64,000 nucleotides of DNA from Dyadobacter fanqingshengii (GTDB lineage: Bacteria; Bacteroidota; Bacteroidia; Cytophagales; Spirosomataceae), in contig NZ_CP098806.1 in the NCBI RefSeq assembly GCF_023822005.2, positions 372,001-436,000 of the forward strand, in the 5' to 3' direction. Positions 60,705 to 64,000 of the stretch are shown here, in pieces; the first letter of the stretch is position 1, and each line of letters begins with the position of its first letter. Below the pieces are notes generated by a model. That model made no database searches. It was not told the origin of the DNA and was given only the letters and a program-made list of their open reading frames with translations. Made by a program: the position numbers and the translations under genes.

Positions 60705-62801
60705 ATGATAGATGTTGCATATCCCTACTTCGATACAAATCTGAGCTGGCTGTCCAATAATTACAGATTATTACTGGAAGCAAACGATGAGACTGTACCG
60801 GTGAGGGAACGTTTACGTTTTCTTGGCATTTACGCTTATCAAACCAAAGAATTTTTCAGGGCGCGTGTTCCCAGCCTGATGGCGATGGGGGAGGTGAGCA
60901 ATGATATCCGTACCAAACTATATCTTTTTCCCGAGTCATTGCTGGGCCACGTTTATGAAACGGTTGAAAATCAGCTGAGGGAATTTAATGAGATACTGAC
61001 CACAGGAATCCTTCCCGCACTTCTTGACCAGGGCGTGCATTTATATTACCAGGAAACATTTGCAAATGAGCATCTCAGTTTTTTAAGGAAATTTTTTATT
61101 GATAAACTTTTCCGGCATTTACAGCCTGTTTTTCTGGATAGCCGAAGGAGCTCGAAAATGCCTTTTTTCGAATCCAAGCAGTTGTATCTGGTCGTCAGAT
61201 TACAGCATAGGGACGATACGGAGGAGGATTGGTATGCCATTGTCAATATTCCGTCCGAGCCTTTCGGACGTTTTATTGAACTGCCTGAATTGGATGGAAA
61301 GCGCCAGGTGACGTTTTTGGAAGACATTATCCGTGAAAACCTGCCGCTGCTTTTCCCCGGTTATGATGTACTCGAAAGTTATGCATTGCGGGTAGAAAAA
61401 GACACCGAACTGGCAATTGAAGACGAATATCCGATGCAACTGGCGCAGCGTATTTTGAAACAGCTTGAAAAGCGGAATTTCGTCCAGCCTGCACAGTATT
61501 TTTATGAGGCCGGGATGCCGCTGTATATGCGTGAATATCTGGTCAGCAAGGCAGGGATTCCCATGAACGAGTTTCACGAAAGGGGGCATTATATCTTCAT
61601 GCAGGACCTGATGACCTTTCCGCAACTATCCCGCCGCCTCGATTACCCGCACCAAAGGCCAGTTCAGAACCCGGATTTTGATGACACAACTTCCGTTTTT
61701 GAATCGATACAAAAGGCAGATCAGCTTTTACATTTGCCCTATAATTCCTATGAGCCTATTGTCCGGTTCTTTAATGAGGCAGCCGTTGACCCGCATGTGC
61801 GCGAAATCCATGTTTCGCTTTACAAAATAAGCCCTAATTCATTTATTCTCAATTCACTGATAAGCGCTTCGCGCAATGGTAAGCGCGTAACGACATATGT
61901 GGAGCTCAATACGAAACTGGACATTCAGGAAAATCTGCACTGGTCAAAAAAAATGCGGGATGCCGGGGTGAAGATCATTTTGAGTGTTCCGGGTTTGAAA
62001 GTGCATGCCAAAATTGCCTTGATCAAACGCAAAGTGCAGAAAGGCTGGGAGCGTTATGCATTCCTGGGAACAGGCGGCTTTTACAGGCTTACCAGCCGGG
62101 AAATCGTTGACCATGCATTACTAACAAGCCATCGGGAGCTGACCAATGAACTGGAATTGCTTTTCGGATATTTGTCCACGCAGGACGAACCTAAAAAGTA
62201 TAAATATCTACCTTTCAATAATCTATTTGTAACACAATTTACGCTCCAAAAAAGGCTCCTTGATCTGATCGACCGGGAAATCGCTAACTGTAATGCGGGT
62301 TTGAAATCCTTTGTGACAATCAAAATTAACCAGTTGCAGGACCACATTCTGATTGACAAAATTTATCAGGCGGGGCAGGCGGGCGTTCCGGTGCATGTTA
62401 TCATTAGTGAAAGTTGCGGACTTATACCGGGGCTGCCTTCTATCAGCGATAACATTGTTGTGAGCCGCTATGTAGACCGCTATGTCGAGAACACACGTAT
62501 CTTTCATTTTGGCAATCGTGGCAATGATGAAATGTATCTGTCGTCCTGTGACTGGACGCATCGAAATTTACACCGGCGCATTGATGTTTGCTTTCCTATT
62601 TTGGATGAAGCGCTTAAAAACCAGATGCGGCTGGTGCTGCGGAATTATGTGAGTGACAATCAGAAATCCGTCAGGTTGGATGTTTATCAGAACAATCTCA
62701 GGATCACCGATGACTCACGCGGGAAGGTTCGCGCGCAGGAAGCAAACTATCGTCTGGTAGAAAAAATCGAGAAGGCAGGACCCACGAAAAGAGCAGAATA
62801 A
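60705..62801 (+). CDS. Polyphosphate kinase 1-family protein with eroded active site
   Basis: 698 residues, the full length and domain order of PPK1 (N-terminal helical, head, two phospholipase D-like C-terminal domains). The phosphorylated His is kept (H434 in LKVHAKIAL, E. coli H435). By eye, the other key positions differ from E. coli PPK: R375 is K374, R405 is K404, H454 is F453, Y468 is I467, R564 is S568 and H592 is N596. The fold-defining stretches (YLSSCDWTHRNLHRRIDV, SVPGLKVHAK) are retained. It is therefore either a non-canonical PPK1 or a pseudoenzyme. No PPX gene is adjacent. I give no gene symbol because normal activity is doubtful. Confidence 0.85.
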   Translation: MIDVAYPYFDTNLSWLSNNYRLLLEANDETVPVRERLRFLGIYAYQTKEFFRARVPSLMAMGEVSNDIRTKLYLFPESLLGHVYETVENQLREFNEILTTGILPALLDQGVHLYYQETFANEHLSFLRKFFIDKLFRHLQPVFLDSRRSSKMPFFESKQLYLVVRLQHRDDTEEDWYAIVNIPSEPFGRFIELPELDGKRQVTFLEDIIRENLPLLFPGYDVLESYALRVEKDTELAIEDEYPMQLAQRILKQLEKRNFVQPAQYFYEAGMPLYMREYLVSKAGIPMNEFHERGHYIFMQDLMTFPQLSRRLDYPHQRPVQNPDFDDTTSVFESIQKADQLLHLPYNSYEPIVRFFNEAAVDPHVREIHVSLYKISPNSFILNSLISASRNGKRVTTYVELNTKLDIQENLHWSKKMRDAGVKIILSVPGLKVHAKIALIKRKVQKGWERYAFLGTGGFYRLTSREIVDHALLTSHRELTNELELLFGYLSTQDEPKKYKYLPFNNLFVTQFTLQKRLLDLIDREIANCNAGLKSFVTIKINQLQDHILIDKIYQAGQAGVPVHVIISESCGLIPGLPSISDNIVVSRYVDRYVENTRIFHFGNRGNDEMYLSSCDWTHRNLHRRIDVCFPILDEALKNQMRLVLRNYVSDNQKSVRLDVYQNNLRITDDSRGKVRAQEANYRLVEKIEKAGPTKRAE

Positions 62802-62934
62802 AACAATTTCGGGCGTTTAAAAAAATTTTTTTACGCTTAAATTTTATAATCTGCCGTTAGATTTAATTAGCGCTGTTTGCGGAAAAAAATAATTGAAACG
62901 AGGAATTTTTTTGAAGAAACGGGTGGAAATCCCC

Positions 62935-62965
62935 TTGAGCCATAAGGACTATATGTTTATATTTG
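62935..62965 (+). promoter_or_regulatory. Bacteroidota-type promoter of the TetR gene
   Basis: TTG (62935-62937), a 20-nt spacer and TATATTTG (62958-62965). RNA would start near 62972, downstream of the TTG codon at 62963, which rules that codon out as a start and supports ATG 63008. Confidence 0.65.
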
Positions 62966-63007
62966 AAAGCATATCATTCTGACTCCATCATAAATCAACG
63001 ATATAGT

Positions 63008-63601
63008 ATGGGAATAGTAGAGCGAAGAGAACGCCTTAGAATACAGGTACGTTCGGATATCGTCAAAACAGCAAAAGAAATAGCCCGCGAAGACGGGTGG
63101 ACAGCGGTCTCCATCCGCAAAATTGCTGAGGTGATTGAATACAGCCCGCCAATTCTCTATGAATATTTCGAGAGTAAAGACAAATTGCTTGAGGCGATCC
63201 GCATGGAAGGCTTCGATATCCTTCAGGCGGAATTTTTGAAAATCAAGACACATTTCAGCAATCCTCAGAAACAACTAGCGGAAGTTGCACAACGCATCTG
63301 GGTCTTCGCTATTGAAAATCCGGAGGTTTTTCAGGTTATGTTCAATCTGGAAGGTGCTTATTGCGATTCCAAGAATGTGTACGGAAAGGCGATGAGCATT
63401 AAGGGCAATCCCGTTTGGGAAATGATCGCCAGCTTGCGCCCGAGATCAGGCGAAATGGTGACGAAAACCTATTACGAATGGTGGTGCCTTACATATGGCT
63501 TTATCAGCATTACCATGACCACACAGCCGAGATATGCGTTCCCGCAGGCCGAGCCGGTGTATATGGAAGGTGTCCGCAGATTTATAAGAAGTATTATGTA
63601 G
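63008..63601 (+). CDS. TetR/AcrR-family transcriptional regulator
   Basis: 197 residues from ATG 63008. The N-terminal helix-turn-helix (about 12-60) has [37 protein letters not shown]. The C-terminal ligand-binding part (about 80-197) is variable. It usually represses a nearby efflux or metabolic gene. The only neighbours are the PPK1-like gene and a serine acetyltransferase, so the target is unknown. The stop codon overlaps the convergent gene by 8 bp. Confidence 0.88.
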   Translation: MGIVERRERLRIQVRSDIVKTAKEIAREDGWTAVSIRKIAEVIEYSPPILYEYFESKDKLLEAIRMEGFDILQAEFLKIKTHFSNPQKQLAEVAQRIWVFAIENPEVFQVMFNLEGAYCDSKNVYGKAMSIKGNPVWEMIASLRPRSGEMVTKTYYEWWCLTYGFISITMTTQPRYAFPQAEPVYMEGVRRFIRSIM

Positions 63602-64000
63602 CAGATGGTGTCTGCTGGCGTATCTCTATTTTGCTCTGGTGATAAACCTGGGAAAATGGAGGTACGCTTCGCACCAGCCAGGCATTCCCGCCGATAATTG
63701 AATCGTGGCCTATCACGGTTTCTCCTCCCAAAATAGTCGCATTGGCATACACAACCACATTGTCCTCAATGGTTGGGTGACGCTTGCGTGATGCCAGCGA
63801 TTTGGAAACATGCGTGGCACCTAAGGTAACACCCTGGTATAACTTCACATTGTTGCCGATATGCGTCGTTTCTCCAATCACCACACCCGTGCCATGATCG
63901 ATAAAAAACGAATGTCCGATTGTTGCGTTGGGGTGAATGTCGATACCCGTCTGGCTATGCGCGAACTCAGTTAACATCCTCGGTAACAATGGAATGCCGC
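63594..64000 (-). CDS. cysE: Serine O-acetyltransferase, C-terminal part (5' end outside window)
   Basis: The frame is open to the right edge, so the N-terminal region is missing. Visible is a left-handed beta-helix of hexapeptide repeats: [43 protein letters not shown] and [18 protein letters not shown]. The His in FIDHGTG matches the catalytic position of SAT. It acetylates serine for cysteine synthesis. An ATG at 63989 exists but lies inside the conserved region, so the true start is beyond the window. Confidence 0.86.
   Translation of the reverse strand, partial: GIPLLPRMLTEFAHSQTGIDIHPNATIGHSFFIDHGTGVVIGETTHIGNNVKLYQGVTLGATHVSKSLASRKRHPTIEDNVVVYANATILGGETVIGHDSIIGGNAWLVRSVPPFSQVYHQSKIEIRQQTPSAT

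Noticed and set aside
1..64000. Search for tRNA, rRNA, CRISPR arrays, insertion sequences, transposases and integrases
   Set aside because: None could be recognised. No terminal repeat or target-site duplication was seen and no repeat-spacer pattern exists.

Overview
This window looks like a chromosomal segment of a Bacteroidota bacterium, probably order Cytophagales (Dyadobacter/Spirosoma-like). Four things point there: a C-terminal type IX secretion sorting domain on the esterase at 10045-12093; promoters of the form TTTG-N19/22-TAnnTTTG instead of the usual -35/-10; few Shine-Dalgarno sequences with several GTG/TTG starts; and gene neighbourhoods I know from this phylum (parA-parB-DUF5683-dapB-lepB, and aroK/BT_3928-type/DUF1599/folP/cdaA). 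The genus is inference. I saw no tRNA, rRNA, insertion sequence, prophage or CRISPR array. The window cuts a gene at each end.

Layout. 1-2601 (-): a partner-switching operon with membrane protein, receiver-PP2C phosphatase, STAS antagonist and HATPase anti-sigma-type kinase. 2790-4883 (+): two family 2 glycosyltransferases. 4922-9961 (-): a lone Hpt protein, the MlaD/MlaF/MlaE lipid transport operon, an EcsC protein and a membrane-anchored EEP hydrolase. 10045-16631 (-): a secreted esterase and a GH43 enzyme, two DUF2157 membrane proteins, a methyltransferase and ApaG. 16784-19808: ung, a Dabb protein, an S1/P1-type nuclease/phospholipase and a DinB protein. 19870-23866: a DEAD-box helicase with a long leader, then alanine dehydrogenase divergent from an Lrp regulator. 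23944-30792 (+): a radical SAM/SPASM protein, parA, parB, DUF5683, dapB and two tandem signal peptidases. 30843-36550: a GH13 glucan-branching-type enzyme, dprA with an AlbA_2 protein, a SlyD-like isomerase and proS. 36732-45463: a Gly/Tyr/Ser-rich surface protein, an outer-membrane porin-like protein, aroK, a DoxX/MauE protein, DUF1599, folP, cdaA, rpsT and a beta-propeller protein. 45596-54102: an ABC-F protein, a 12-TM protein, a Tat-exported GMC dehydrogenase pair, sua5 and a RecD-like helicase. 54248-64000: CBS, Nudix, DUF3822, coaD, a second Nudix, a CNNM/CorC protein, pyrE, an aldo/keto reductase, a PPK1-like protein, TetR and a truncated serine acetyltransferase.

Most of the window is core housekeeping. 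The signals that stand out are: a PPK1-family protein that keeps the phospho-histidine but has lost nearly every other catalytic residue; an ABC-F protein in which both halves of one composite ATP site are degenerate and the other site is intact; a leader of about 335 nt upstream of the DEAD-box helicase, with hairpins and a short Trp-Trp ORF; a parS-like palindrome inside the GH13 gene about 6 kb from parAB; and a partner-switching operon that includes an uncharacterised membrane protein. All calls come from reading the sequence and from family knowledge. No database search was run.
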